Source of the DNA: Butyrivibrio sp. YAB3001
GTDB taxonomy: Bacteria > Bacillota > Clostridia > Lachnospirales > Lachnospiraceae
Direction of reading: 5' to 3'
DNA length: 64,000 bases
Assembly (NCBI RefSeq): GCF_900112195.1
Contig: NZ_FOKR01000004.1
Span: 154,114-218,113 of the forward strand
The notes under the pieces were generated by a model, which ran no database searches, was not told the origin of the DNA, and worked only from the letters and a program-made list of their open reading frames with translations. The position numbers and the translations under genes were made by a program. Below, in pieces: positions 44,790 through 54,387 of the stretch. Numbering within the stretch: the stretch's first letter is position 1; each line of letters starts with the position of its first letter.

Positions 44790-46025
44790 TTATTTAGCTT
44801 CAGCAAGTTTCTCCGGAAGTTCAGCCAAAGATACCACACTGTAATCAATTTCTGCTCTTGGTCCGGCAAGCATCTTGTATTTATTGAGCACTCTTCTATA
44901 TACTATCTTGCAGCTCTCCTTGCTTGTTCCAACAAGAAGAACAAGAAACTGCGATGCCGAATATCTGCAATAGGTATCTCCCTGCCTAAGTGTGTAGGCT
45001 ATTGCCTCCTGAAGGAGCTTTCCTTTTGTCTCGAGCTTTGCCTGGTTAGATATTTTTTTACCCTCATAATCAACCAGTGTCAAAAGCATCATATATACCG
45101 ACTGGCCGGTTCTCTCCATGTTTCGGCTCAAAATATGATAGGCATCTATAAAACTTGGATAAGAACAGTCATACGCTACGCCTGTATTCTTAGAAATACT
45201 TTCCCGACGTTCAAGAATGTCATCACGTATCTGCAAAATCTTGCCGGGCATATTTGTGATCTGCCTGCTCATTTTGTCATAACATTCCATGAGATCATTG
45301 CCCGGTGTTATCCCAAGTTCATCAGTATAATAGCGGACAGTATCGTTATAAACCTTATAAGCTTCCTTATAATTATCCATTCCGATAAGGGCATTGATCA
45401 CGCCAATCTGCCACTCATCATCCGGATAAAGTTCAGATGCCTTCTTATATATTCTATGCATTGAATCATAATCTTTTTTACCTGCATAGAAATCTCCTAA
45501 AGCAATCACGCACTCCGAATACATCTTCTGAAGCTGAACGCTCTTGATTATCACCCACTCCTGAGTCGATAATTCCGGAAGAAACTCAGACCTGTACAGA
45601 TCAAACGCTTCTCTGTAAAGCCGTATTGACTCTGCCTGATTCTCTGCATCCCTTGCCTTTAATACGTAATCTGTAAAACTTACAACATCTGATTCAATTT
45701 CAACATTATCATCTGTATAAAAAAATCCATCACGATTCACAATGTATTCAAGCTCAGGAAGCCCTGACTTCTTAAGCTGCTTGTGCATCTGATAAATAAG
45801 ATTATTAAAGCTGTTATTGATGTTGGACTGTTCTTCACGATCATATAGAATGCTTACGAGATTATCTCTGGATACGCCCTTATTTCCACTTGTCCATACA
45901 ATCTCCAGAAGCTGGATATACTTAGAAGTCTTATTCTTGCCTATAGATATATTCCGCCCCTCATAGCTTATTGCAAGTCCACCTAGCATCTGAATATTAA
46001 GTTTTACCACATTCCCCTTGGTCAT
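44790..46025 (-). CDS. BTAD-domain transcriptional regulator with degenerate GGDEF-like C-terminus
   Basis: 411 residues. Residues about 8-105 form a SARP-type winged helix (LNIQMLGGLAISYEGRNISI is its first strand set). About 110-265 is a TPR-like BTAD domain (ESIRLYREAFDLYRSEFLPE). About 285-400 resembles a GGDEF/cyclase fold with the active motif lost (GDTYCRYSASQFLVLL where RxGGDEF is expected). It probably activates transcription in response to an unknown signal. It lies 10 nt after a Cys-rich small-protein gene and is likely co-transcribed with it. Confidence 0.78.
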   Translation of the reverse strand: MTKGNVVKLNIQMLGGLAISYEGRNISIGKNKTSKYIQLLEIVWTSGNKGVSRDNLVSILYDREEQSNINNSFNNLIYQMHKQLKKSGLPELEYIVNRDGFFYTDDNVEIESDVVSFTDYVLKARDAENQAESIRLYREAFDLYRSEFLPELSTQEWVIIKSVQLQKMYSECVIALGDFYAGKKDYDSMHRIYKKASELYPDDEWQIGVINALIGMDNYKEAYKVYNDTVRYYTDELGITPGNDLMECYDKMSRQITNMPGKILQIRDDILERRESISKNTGVAYDCSYPSFIDAYHILSRNMERTGQSVYMMLLTLVDYEGKKISNQAKLETKGKLLQEAIAYTLRQGDTYCRYSASQFLVLLVGTSKESCKIVYRRVLNKYKMLAGPRAEIDYSVVSLAELPEKLAEAK

Positions 46026-46035
46026 ACCAATACCT

Positions 46036-46251
46036 CTATCGGCAAACTTCTATATTTTCTCTGTTACCCTCATAAATGCAAATGCCAATACTCTCGCTTA
46101 TCAGCCTGCTTTCTTCTGCATTGAACTTTGACCATTTGCAACACCAGCACTCTCGCATCGGTACCAGCGCTCCGTCATCCGGTTCCCAATGTTCACAACA
46201 ATGATTTTCCCTTACGACCAAATAGCCATCTTCGTTATATTTATTTTCCAT
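46036..46251 (-). CDS. Cysteine-rich small protein, unknown
   Basis: 71 residues with eight Cys: C18, C19, C35, C37, C38, C58, C70 and the CWCCKW cluster (MRECWCCKW). It contains no membrane segment. The spacing could bind zinc or an Fe-S cluster. GAGGGA precedes the ATG, so it is translated. It directly precedes the BTAD regulator gene and may modulate it. No family is recognised. Confidence 0.6.
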   Translation of the reverse strand: MENKYNEDGYLVVRENHCCEHWEPDDGALVPMRECWCCKWSKFNAEESRLISESIGICIYEGNRENIEVCR

Positions 46252-46378
46252 CTTTTTCCCTCATATATCCGAAGACACAATTTAAATACTTTTTACATTT
46301 TTAGTCTAGCATGAAAAATTATTTCAATTTAATACAATGTCGTGAAACTGACCTTTTTTGTCGCAGAATGTAATTAAA

Positions 46379-47254
46379 TCACTTTTCGCCCTCAGGATTC
46401 ACATGTATCATCACATGTTTCACATTAGGAAACTGCTTTTCAACAGCGCCATGGACATCTTCCGCGATAGCATGAGCATCGATCAGAGAAATATCTCTTT
46501 TTACAGCAATTTCAAGATCCACATATATTTTATTTCCAAATTGTCGTGTATGAAGAAGATCTATACCTTCAACGCCCGATTGCTGTTTGATGAAATCCCT
46601 GATATTGTTCTCAAAATTTGCATCACAGGAAGTATCAAGCATCTTGTTGAGCGCATCTTTAGATATGTCAAAAGAAACTTTTAAGATAAATAAGCATATG
46701 ATAAGGCTGGCAATCGGATCCATTATCGGAAATCCAAGCTTTGCCATGCCAATGCCGATAAAAGAACCTATTGATGAAAGAGCATCAGATCTGTGATGCC
46801 ACGCATCTGCTTTAAAAGCAGCAGAATCCAGTAGTTTAGCGTAGTGCATCGTATACCAGAACATTGCCTCTTTTACCACAATCGATATAATCGCTGCCAC
46901 AAGGGGAAGCGTTGTAGGAATCGCAATTTCATTTCTTGCAAAAAGAAGTACGTGCAACCCTCGCTGGCCTATTGTAAGACCTGTGATTGCCAAAATCACA
47001 CCAAGAATCAACGAAGCAACGCATTCAAAGCGCTCATGTCCATAAGGGTGCTCATCATCCTCTCTCTGCTGAGCAAACCTGACTCCTATATATGCAATAA
47101 ACGTAGCAAATACATCTGATAAAGAATGTACTGCATCAGAAACCATAGCGCCGGAATTTCCAAGTAATCCCGCAACCATTTTAAATGCAGCCAATAGTAC
47201 GTTTCCTAATATTCCCACATTAGATAGCTTTTTTACAATTAATTTTTCCTCCAT
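46379..47254 (-). CDS. Cation diffusion facilitator family transporter
   Basis: 291 residues with six membrane segments and a cytosolic C-terminal domain. Metal site A is in SDAVHSLSD (segment 2) and AWHHRSDALSS (segment 5), the HxxxD/HxxxD-like CDF pattern. The C-terminal domain has DLLHTRQFGNKIYVDLEIAV. It exports Zn, Mn, Fe or Co by H+ exchange; the metal is not determinable here. Confidence 0.93.
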   Translation of the reverse strand: MEEKLIVKKLSNVGILGNVLLAAFKMVAGLLGNSGAMVSDAVHSLSDVFATFIAYIGVRFAQQREDDEHPYGHERFECVASLILGVILAITGLTIGQRGLHVLLFARNEIAIPTTLPLVAAIISIVVKEAMFWYTMHYAKLLDSAAFKADAWHHRSDALSSIGSFIGIGMAKLGFPIMDPIASLIICLFILKVSFDISKDALNKMLDTSCDANFENNIRDFIKQQSGVEGIDLLHTRQFGNKIYVDLEIAVKRDISLIDAHAIAEDVHGAVEKQFPNVKHVMIHVNPEGEK

Positions 47255-47401
47255 TTAAAGCCCCCAAAACGCACTACAATATAAAAAGATAACTCATATC
47301 TGATTTAACTTGTACTAAAGATAATTATACTACCAAATACCGCATTTCTCTCATATTAATATCAATTTTTCGCAGATTTTTAGCGGCTTAGCAAAAAAAT
47401 T

Positions 47402-48190
47402 CTAAATAATATTCTTGTAAATATCTGCAATAAGCTGATTCTTCGTGATAAGTGCCTTACCCTTAGGAAAAATTGTCCCTACTATCTCCTGAAGTTCATG
47501 CGGAAATTCAGCTATATCCGAATCAAAATTGATTCCAATTCCAACAACTATCCATTGAACAAGTCCTGAGTCAAACTCACTTCCAGACTCTGTAAGAATC
47601 CCGCAGATTTTTCTTCCATTAACAAAAAGGTCATTGATTGGCTTTATAACAGGCGAAACATGACAAGCTTTTTCTATAGCTCTGCATACAGCAGTGCCTG
47701 TGTGAAGTGTTATGGCATCAGGCTCCAGCGAGGATAATCTTTTCGGCGACAAAATAATGCTCATATATATCCCGCCCTCGGGAGAATAAAAACTATGATT
47801 CTTCCTGCCACGGCCAATATTCTGCGAGCGTGCAACAACGAGTGTGCCATGCCCGGCTCCTGATATAGCCATTTCTTTTGCAACCTTATTAGTTGAATCT
47901 ATCACATCAAAAACATGAATTTTCTCGGTAATATCTTCCTCATCGGTATTCAAATAAGAAAGAATTCCCTGCTGGGAAATAATATCATTACTGTTTCCCA
48001 ACAGATATCCTTTTTTGCTGCTAGCTTCAATAACATAGCCCTGTTTCCTGAGTTCATTTATCGCTTTCCAGATTGCGTTCCGCGATATTCCAAGGCTTGC
48101 TGCGATTGCCTCGCCCGATATATACTCTGTCCTATTTTTTTCTAACAAGTCCAAAACCCTGTCTTTTGAAGTCATCTTTTGTTTATCCAT
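47402..48190 (-). CDS. birA: BirA: biotin ligase with N-terminal DNA-binding domain, lacking the C-terminal domain
   Basis: 262 residues. The winged helix (ISGEAIAASLGISRNAIWKAI) lies at about 20-60. The ligase domain has IGRGRKNHSFYSPEGGIYMS for biotinyl-AMP and KPINDLFVNGRKICGILTE. The protein stops at IADIYKNII, about 50 residues before the SH3-like C-terminal domain that full-length BirA (about 320) has. It attaches biotin to acyl carrier-type domains and may repress biotin genes. Confidence 0.9.
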   Translation of the reverse strand: MDKQKMTSKDRVLDLLEKNRTEYISGEAIAASLGISRNAIWKAINELRKQGYVIEASSKKGYLLGNSNDIISQQGILSYLNTDEEDITEKIHVFDVIDSTNKVAKEMAISGAGHGTLVVARSQNIGRGRKNHSFYSPEGGIYMSIILSPKRLSSLEPDAITLHTGTAVCRAIEKACHVSPVIKPINDLFVNGRKICGILTESGSEFDSGLVQWIVVGIGINFDSDIAEFPHELQEIVGTIFPKGKALITKNQLIADIYKNII

Positions 48191-48248
48191 TTTTCTTTTC
48201 CATGCACTTTTCTATGTATAAAAAAATCATTATCTTTTAAATGTCCGC

Positions 48249-48303
48249 TTGAAACATTTGTTCGGGTGTAGTATCATATTTTCACAGCAAGAACATATAT
48301 TCG
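48249..48303 (+). promoter_or_regulatory. Promoter with two LexA-like boxes upstream of the Y-family polymerase
   Basis: TTGAAA (48249-48254), a 17-bp spacer, then TATCAT (48272-48277). GAAACATTTGTTCG (48251-48264) overlaps the spacer. AGAACATATATTCG (48290-48303) matches the Gram-positive LexA consensus CGAACATATGTTCG at 12 of 14 positions. The placement fits SOS repression of the polymerase. Confidence 0.6.
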
Positions 48304-48324
48304 TTTTACCTTTTAGGAGTTACT

Positions 48325-49608
48325 ATGGATAATACCTTACCCCAGCCCAAGCAGCGCCAATATCTCATAATAGATTTAAAAAGTTTCTTTGCCAGTGTAG
48401 AGTGTGCTGACAGAGGGCTTGACCCTATGACCACACTCCTTGTCGTAGCAGACAAGGATCGCAGTAAGAGCACTATATGCCTTGCCATAACCCCTGCCAT
48501 GAAGGCACTCGGAATAAAGAACCGCTGCAGAATGCACGAAATACCACAGCATCTTAATTACATAGTAGCACCACCCCGGATGAAAAGATATATTGATGTT
48601 TCCGCAGATATTTATGGAATTTACCTTAACTATATCTCCAAGGATGATATCCACGTTTATTCCATAGATGAATCCTTTCTTGATGTGACATCCTACCTTG
48701 AGCTGTATGGGCTATCAGCCCATGACCTTGCACTGAAGCTAATGAATGACATATTGAAGAAATTAGGGCTAAGGGCTACCTGCGGCATAGGCACTAACAT
48801 GTACCTTGCCAAGGTAGCCCTTGATCTTCTCGCCAAACACTCGCCTGACTTTATTGCAGAACTAACAGAAGAATCTTTTACCCAGCGCTTATGGTCCCAC
48901 AGACCACTCACCGACTTTTGGCGGATAGGTCCGGGAACACAAAGAAGACTCAACTCGCTAGGCCTGTATACTCAGGGTGACATCGCAGCTTGTCCGGAAA
49001 AGATTCTTTACAAAAATTTCGGAGTACTTGCCGAATATCTCATTGACCATTCCTGGGGACGTGAACCATGCACTATCGCAGACATCAAAAACTATCAGAA
49101 ACGCTCCCAGTCCTTAACCTGCGGTCAGGTGCTAATGCGTGATTACAATTTCGAGGATGCGCTCATTATCATAAAAGAAATGTCAGATGAACTATCCCTT
49201 GATATGGTTGCCGAACATGTGGTAAGCAACAGCATTTCTCTTTATATAGGATATACTGCCAATACCGTCCCATCCACTCGCACAGGCTGTACATTGCAGG
49301 TGACCACCAATTCCAGCAGAATTCTGATGGATGCTTTTGTAAAACTGTACTATCAGTGCGCCATACGCACCGTTCCCATAAGGAGAATCATCTTAAGCGC
49401 CAATTCCATATTGGATGAATGCTTTGAGCAATACAGCTTCTTTGTTGACCCTACGATAATGGAAAAAGACCGTAAGATTCTGCAATCCGTCAATAAGATA
49501 AAGGCCCGCTACGGAAAAAATGCAATCTTTAAAGGGATGGACCTTCTAGAATCCGCGAATGCACTACAACGTAATAACCAAATTGGTGGACACAAGGCTG
49601 GATTCTGA
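48325..49608 (+). CDS. Y-family DNA polymerase (DinB/UmuC-like), damage-inducible
   Basis: 427 residues. The catalytic acids are D17 (IIDLKSFFASVECADR) and D115/E116 (VYSIDESFLDV). The palm and fingers continue with TCGIGTNMYLAKVALDLLAK, and the little finger region follows about 240-350. It is the longer UmuC/YqjW-UvrX-like type of Firmicutes. It performs translesion synthesis. LexA-like boxes upstream support SOS control. AGGAG precedes the ATG. Confidence 0.92.
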   Translation: MDNTLPQPKQRQYLIIDLKSFFASVECADRGLDPMTTLLVVADKDRSKSTICLAITPAMKALGIKNRCRMHEIPQHLNYIVAPPRMKRYIDVSADIYGIYLNYISKDDIHVYSIDESFLDVTSYLELYGLSAHDLALKLMNDILKKLGLRATCGIGTNMYLAKVALDLLAKHSPDFIAELTEESFTQRLWSHRPLTDFWRIGPGTQRRLNSLGLYTQGDIAACPEKILYKNFGVLAEYLIDHSWGREPCTIADIKNYQKRSQSLTCGQVLMRDYNFEDALIIIKEMSDELSLDMVAEHVVSNSISLYIGYTANTVPSTRTGCTLQVTTNSSRILMDAFVKLYYQCAIRTVPIRRIILSANSILDECFEQYSFFVDPTIMEKDRKILQSVNKIKARYGKNAIFKGMDLLESANALQRNNQIGGHKAGF

Positions 49609-49681
49609 CCCACCTCATTCCACCAATTCCCTGCATCGGCAACTTATGGCAACATAGCAGATTTATATTTTTGCATCTTCA

Positions 49682-51484
49682 TTATGCAATCTCATCCCTG
49701 TAATACTTTGCCTGGGCTTCAAACATACTTGCGTATATTCCCGAAGGAATTCTGATAAGTTCATCATGTGTTCCATACTCCGCAATATGTCCGTCTGAGA
49801 AAACAGCTATCTTGTCACATAATTTACAGCTTGATAATCTGTGAGAAATGTAAACAGCAGTTTTCCCTCCTACCAGCGTACTAAACTGCTTGTAAACCTC
49901 ATATTCAGCCAGTGGGTCAAGCGCTGCAGTGGGTTCATCAAGAATGACAACAGGCGAATCCTTGTACAAAGCTCTGGCTATGGCCATCTTCTGCTGTTCT
50001 CCGCCTGATGGCTCAACACCCTTTTCATCGAAATATCTGAATATGTTAGTTTCAGTGCCCTTATCAAGACCATTTACCATATCCTTAAGTCCGACCAGGT
50101 TCAGATAGCTATCCACTTTCTTTTTATCAATTTTATCGAAAGCTATGTTTTCACCCAAAGTAAATGCAAAGAGCTTAAAATCCTGGAATACAGGTGCAAA
50201 TTGCTCCATGTACTGTTTGTAGTCATACTCCTTGATGTTAATACCATCCACAAGGATTTCTCCCTCTGTCGGATCATATAGTCTGCATAGAAGCTTTATG
50301 AAAGTAGTTTTTCCTGCGCCATTAAGTCCAACAATTGAAAGATGCTCCCCTGCAGTAATCTTTATACTTATATCATCAAGGATTTTTCGCTCAGTTCCGG
50401 GGTAGGAAAAAGAAACGTGTCTGAATTCAATATCATGTTTCTTTTTATCTATACTCTTATCCCCTTTCGCCAACGCAACCGGATACTCCATGAACAAAAC
50501 AAATTCATATGCGTAATTACAGCGCTTAAACAGTTCAGTAACATTCCACACAAGTCCGCCAAGTGTGGAATCAAGAGCATTCTCAGCCGCGATAAGCTGC
50601 GTAAAGATTCCCACACTATAAACTCCTCTTATTGCCAAAAGAGCCACATAGAAATAAGCAAAGATACTTCTTGCCAATGATGTCATATTTACTGCCAGAT
50701 TATACGGAAATCTTTTATCCCCCTGCCACTTCCAGTGTTTATTACTCTTATCTGTATTATCTTTCCAGGAATCAAGCATGAGTTTTTGTGCGCTATATAG
50801 CCTTATATCCTTACCAAACCTGGTATCTACTATTTCCCATCCAAAATATCCAAAAAGCCGGTTCACCTTTGAAAGCTTGGCAAATGCCTCAATCTCTATC
50901 TTATTCTGCCTTGTGACAATCATAAAATTGATCATCGAATAGACTGCCATTACCAAAAGAAGAATAGGCGCATGAAGCGCTATAACAGTGATAAAACCTA
51001 CAACTTTAAAGATATTTCCAGCAAACATAAATACCTGTTCAGCAATTCCATATGCGCCACCTGAATACCAGTTAAGTCCTGTCTTGGCCTTTTCCACCTG
51101 ATCCAGAGCATCTTTATCCTCCGTCAGCTGAAAATCAAGTTCCATGGAATGTTTGCCAACAAGGATTCCAAAGTAATTCTCCAGGCGATTCTGATATTTA
51201 CTTAGGACCGTATTGCATCTTTCAGAGATCATAGTCAGTACAAATTCGCCCAGGATAAGGACTGCAGCATAGGTGATTAGTTTTTGCAAATTGCGCTCAC
51301 CTACAATTTCATCAACAATCAGCGGAGAAATAAAAACTGCTAAAAATGGCTGAAAAATAGATATTACTGTCTTGACTATCTCCCACACAAAAAACATTGG
51401 ATATTTCTTCGCGGTAGTCCCAAATAAAAGCTTTATTACAGGCACTACTTTATTAAATGAGGTATTCTTATCTGTCTTAGCCAA
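49682..51484 (-). CDS. ABC exporter subunit B (fused membrane and ATPase domains)
   Basis: About 600 residues: six membrane segments, then an ATPase with Walker A GLNGAGKTTFIKLLC, signature PSGGEQQKMAIARALY and Walker B VVILDEPTAALDP. It pairs with the upstream gene as a heterodimeric lipid or drug exporter. The chosen start is the TTG at 51484, after AGGTGGAG, overlapping the upstream stop (TTGGCTAA). A GTG at 51505 gives seven extra residues. Confidence 0.9.
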   Translation of the reverse strand: MAKTDKNTSFNKVVPVIKLLFGTTAKKYPMFFVWEIVKTVISIFQPFLAVFISPLIVDEIVGERNLQKLITYAAVLILGEFVLTMISERCNTVLSKYQNRLENYFGILVGKHSMELDFQLTEDKDALDQVEKAKTGLNWYSGGAYGIAEQVFMFAGNIFKVVGFITVIALHAPILLLVMAVYSMINFMIVTRQNKIEIEAFAKLSKVNRLFGYFGWEIVDTRFGKDIRLYSAQKLMLDSWKDNTDKSNKHWKWQGDKRFPYNLAVNMTSLARSIFAYFYVALLAIRGVYSVGIFTQLIAAENALDSTLGGLVWNVTELFKRCNYAYEFVLFMEYPVALAKGDKSIDKKKHDIEFRHVSFSYPGTERKILDDISIKITAGEHLSIVGLNGAGKTTFIKLLCRLYDPTEGEILVDGINIKEYDYKQYMEQFAPVFQDFKLFAFTLGENIAFDKIDKKKVDSYLNLVGLKDMVNGLDKGTETNIFRYFDEKGVEPSGGEQQKMAIARALYKDSPVVILDEPTAALDPLAEYEVYKQFSTLVGGKTAVYISHRLSSCKLCDKIAVFSDGHIAEYGTHDELIRIPSGIYASMFEAQAKYYRDEIA

Positions 51485-53351
51485 CTTTCTCCACCTCACT
51501 TTCACTCATATCATCTTCGCGGTAGTAGTGAGCCTGCACATTGAACATCTCGGCATACTTTCCGCCCTTCTCCATAAGTTCTTCATGACTTCCAAGTTCT
51601 ACCAATTCACCATTCTCAAACATGGCAACCCTGTCACAAAATCTTGTAGATGCAAGTCTGTGTGAAATATAAACAGCAGATTTCTCTCCTATCATTTCAT
51701 CAAATTGCTCATAAAGTCTCTGCTCCGCTATCGCATCCAAAGCGGAAGTAGGTTCGTCAAGAACAATAATTCTTGATCCCTTATATAAAGCTCTTGCAAG
51801 CGCAAGCTTTTGCTTTTCGCCTCCCGAAAGGTCAACGCCATCCTCTTCCACAATATTAGTAAGTGGAGAATCTATTCCTTTTCCCAAAGAAGTGAGCTTC
51901 TCTCCAAGCCCCGCTTCTATCGCACTTTTCAGGACCTTATTTCTGTCCAGATCCTGCTCACTTTTCATAGCAATATTCTCAGACATAAGGAATGCGAAAA
52001 TCTCAACATTTTGGAACACCGGTGCAAAAAGCTTATAATAATCTGCTCTTTTATATCTCCTTATATCTGTTCCGTTTAAGGTGATAGATCCTTCTGTTGG
52101 ATCATAAAGCCTTAACAGCAACTTTATCATCGTTGTTTTGCCGGCTCCGTTTAGTCCAACAACTGCCAGCTTCTCACCCACATGAAGCTTAAGATTAAGT
52201 CCTTTAAGCGCCTCCTTTTCCGACTTTGGATAAGTATAGCTCACATTCTTAAACTCAATTTCAAAGCTGTCAGCTTCCGGAAGCGGAATACAGTCTTTTT
52301 CGTCATCTTCTATTTCAAGTTCGATAAAAGAGCGATAGTCATCAGTTTCCAGAGAAACCTTTTTATAATCACCAAATTTTTGCAAAAGATCTACAAGCGC
52401 AGATGAAAAAGCAAGCGAGAACGACAAAAACATTGTAAAATCGCCAACCTGTAATCCCTTGTTCAAAACTGCCATAAACAAAGTAATGTAAATAAGCACT
52501 TTAATTACAACATATGTAATCTGCACTATTGTCGAATGTTTAAACCACAGCTCATTATGCAGGTCAAGCTTTTCAAGCCTCTCCCTATATATCTCTTCCT
52601 GTTTTTTAGTTAAAAAACCGCTCAGATTAAAGAGCCTGATATCCTTTGCCTGGTCAAAATCCTGCGTAACTCTCTCCATATAAGAAATCTTTCGCCATGA
52701 ATTTGACAACTTATCCCAGACATTTTCTTTATCAATTGTAATTATCTTTTTGTAATGGATAAATTGAAGAACAGACAGCACAAAAAGTGCAATTATAAGT
52801 CTGAAATCAAGAACTGTTACCGCAATGAAAGTAACTACAACCGTAAGCAGGCTGGTCAGAATCTGCTGCATCAGATGCATCATTCCTTCCACTCCATTGT
52901 TGTTACCGCCTGTAGCCTGTGAAGCTCTCATTGCCACATCAAGAACATCCGGACGCTCGATCAGTTCATATCTCAAATTGAGAACTTTAGATACTCTCTC
53001 TGTGATCATATTCATACGTATGTGAATCAATTTATACCAGAGCATATTGTTAGACACTGCGTTTCCAAGAAGAAGCACAAATGCCACGCTTCCGGCAACA
53101 GCAATAAGCCCCACCAGTCTTTTTACTGCTTCGTCCTCACTTAGTCCCATCTGGATAATATCGATAACATACTTACCAAATATTCCCCAAAAGTATGACA
53201 TAACTGAACTACATACCATACCTATCGCCATAAGCCATAATGCCTCAGGCTTGTACTGCGCCATCTTTTTTAAGATAAAGCGCGTGTTGCTCCATATACC
53301 AAACTCTTTGTGTAATGGATTATCCTTACTTTCTTCATACTCACTCCACAT
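51477..53351 (-). CDS. ABC exporter subunit A (fused membrane and ATPase domains)
   Basis: 624 residues: an N-terminal membrane domain, then an ATPase with Walker A GLNGAGKTTMIKLLLRL, signature DLSGGEKQKLALARALY and Walker B IIVLDEPTSALDA. It overlaps the partner gene by 8 nt, indicating tight coupling. The leader holds a terminator-like hairpin 27 nt before the start, which may attenuate the operon. GAAGGTGG precedes the ATG. Confidence 0.92.
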   Translation of the reverse strand: MWSEYEESKDNPLHKEFGIWSNTRFILKKMAQYKPEALWLMAIGMVCSSVMSYFWGIFGKYVIDIIQMGLSEDEAVKRLVGLIAVAGSVAFVLLLGNAVSNNMLWYKLIHIRMNMITERVSKVLNLRYELIERPDVLDVAMRASQATGGNNNGVEGMMHLMQQILTSLLTVVVTFIAVTVLDFRLIIALFVLSVLQFIHYKKIITIDKENVWDKLSNSWRKISYMERVTQDFDQAKDIRLFNLSGFLTKKQEEIYRERLEKLDLHNELWFKHSTIVQITYVVIKVLIYITLFMAVLNKGLQVGDFTMFLSFSLAFSSALVDLLQKFGDYKKVSLETDDYRSFIELEIEDDEKDCIPLPEADSFEIEFKNVSYTYPKSEKEALKGLNLKLHVGEKLAVVGLNGAGKTTMIKLLLRLYDPTEGSITLNGTDIRRYKRADYYKLFAPVFQNVEIFAFLMSENIAMKSEQDLDRNKVLKSAIEAGLGEKLTSLGKGIDSPLTNIVEEDGVDLSGGEKQKLALARALYKGSRIIVLDEPTSALDAIAEQRLYEQFDEMIGEKSAVYISHRLASTRFCDRVAMFENGELVELGSHEELMEKGGKYAEMFNVQAHYYREDDMSESEVEKVG

Positions 53352-53377
53352 TTTTCCACCTTCTTTTCAAGTAAAAA

Positions 53378-53429
53378 GACATCTCCCAAAGCAAGCTCTT
53401 TTCCCCATAATTACGCTTGCAGAGATGTC
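53378..53429 (-). terminator. Terminator-like hairpin in the ABC exporter leader
   Basis: GACATCTC..GCAAGC (53378-53396) pairs with GCTTGC..GAGATGTC (53415-53429). TTTTT follows on the minus strand, 27 nt before the ABC gene start. A TTGTGC-17-TAAAAT promoter candidate lies upstream near 53455-53480. A 13-codon ORF (MGKRACFGRCLFT) spans the descending arm. It may be an attenuator or a second terminator of the SGNH gene. Confidence 0.55.
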
Positions 53430-53467
53430 AACAACGCAAGTCTATATTATTTTATCCCAAAGAAAAA

Positions 53468-53499
53468 TGGTGCACAATCCCAATTTCGACTGTGCACCA
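53468..53499 (-). terminator. Terminator after the SGNH hydrolase gene
   Basis: TGGTGCACA (53468-53476) and TGTGCACCA (53491-53499) form a perfect stem, followed on the minus strand by TTTTTCTTT. Confidence 0.8.
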
Positions 53500-53576
53500 C
53501 ATATTAAATCTGTTTAAATCATTTTCTCACGAAATACGGATTTCCATTTGAATATGAAAAACAATATCTCATTAAA

Positions 53577-54191
53577 TTATTTTTCCTCAAGGAAACTAAC
53601 CAACGCATCCGCAAGCTTCTTATGCCCATCCTCGTCAAGATGTTCATCATCAACTTCGCTTGCCCTTGCAAAATCAGAAGCTGCCAGAAAACGATATCCA
53701 TTTTCTATAGCCAGTTCTTTATAATAACCTTTCAGCCTTTTGCTCGTATCAACAGAGCTTACGCTAAACTCCGGATCTTTTTCTTCCTTCCATACATCAT
53801 CACCAAGATGTATAGGCGAAACCACGATTATCTTTTCAGGTGAAACATATTTTTTCACCTCGGAAAGGCATTTCTCAAGCCCCTTGCTGATGGTATATGC
53901 ATTAGCATGGAAAAGAGTTTTGCAATCATTAGTTCCAAGCATAACTATCGCATAATCTATAGGGCTTACACTTTCAAGCACCATTGGGAGCGCATCAACA
54001 GACTTTCTAAGCGGTCTTAGTTCATCTTCAAATACTGTAGTGCGTCCGCAAAGACCTTCCTCTACAATTCTTGCATCCCCAAGTTTTTCCTGCACTAAGC
54101 TTGTCCAGCGCACGCCCCAGGGATATCGCTCTTTAGTTCCGGGAATAAGTCCCCATGTATTCGAATCGCCAAAAGCCAAAATATTTTTCAT
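53577..54191 (-). CDS. SGNH/GDSL-family hydrolase (arylesterase-like)
   Basis: 204 residues without a signal peptide. The catalytic Ser is S10 in FGDSNTWGLIP. Oxyanion Asn/Gly positions are in the VMLGTNDCKT block, and the Asp-His pair is in DEHLDEDGHKKLADAL. It hydrolyses short-chain esters, perhaps acetylated sugars. GAGGT precedes the ATG. No operon partner is obvious. Confidence 0.88.
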   Translation of the reverse strand: MKNILAFGDSNTWGLIPGTKERYPWGVRWTSLVQEKLGDARIVEEGLCGRTTVFEDELRPLRKSVDALPMVLESVSPIDYAIVMLGTNDCKTLFHANAYTISKGLEKCLSEVKKYVSPEKIIVVSPIHLGDDVWKEEKDPEFSVSSVDTSKRLKGYYKELAIENGYRFLAASDFARASEVDDEHLDEDGHKKLADALVSFLEEK

Positions 54192-54387
54192 TGCTATACC
54201 TCACTGATGCATATCTTGCATTCAACTACTGCTTTTCCCATTTCTTATACAGTGAAGGGCTGCTTCACCTACCCTTCACTATAATTATGCATTCGCCTGG
54301 TCAGAACGTAAAATACATGTGCTTTATAGCCTGCTATAAGTTTAGTTATTACTCACTCCAGCAACCAATTCGCTCATTCAGTTCTAA

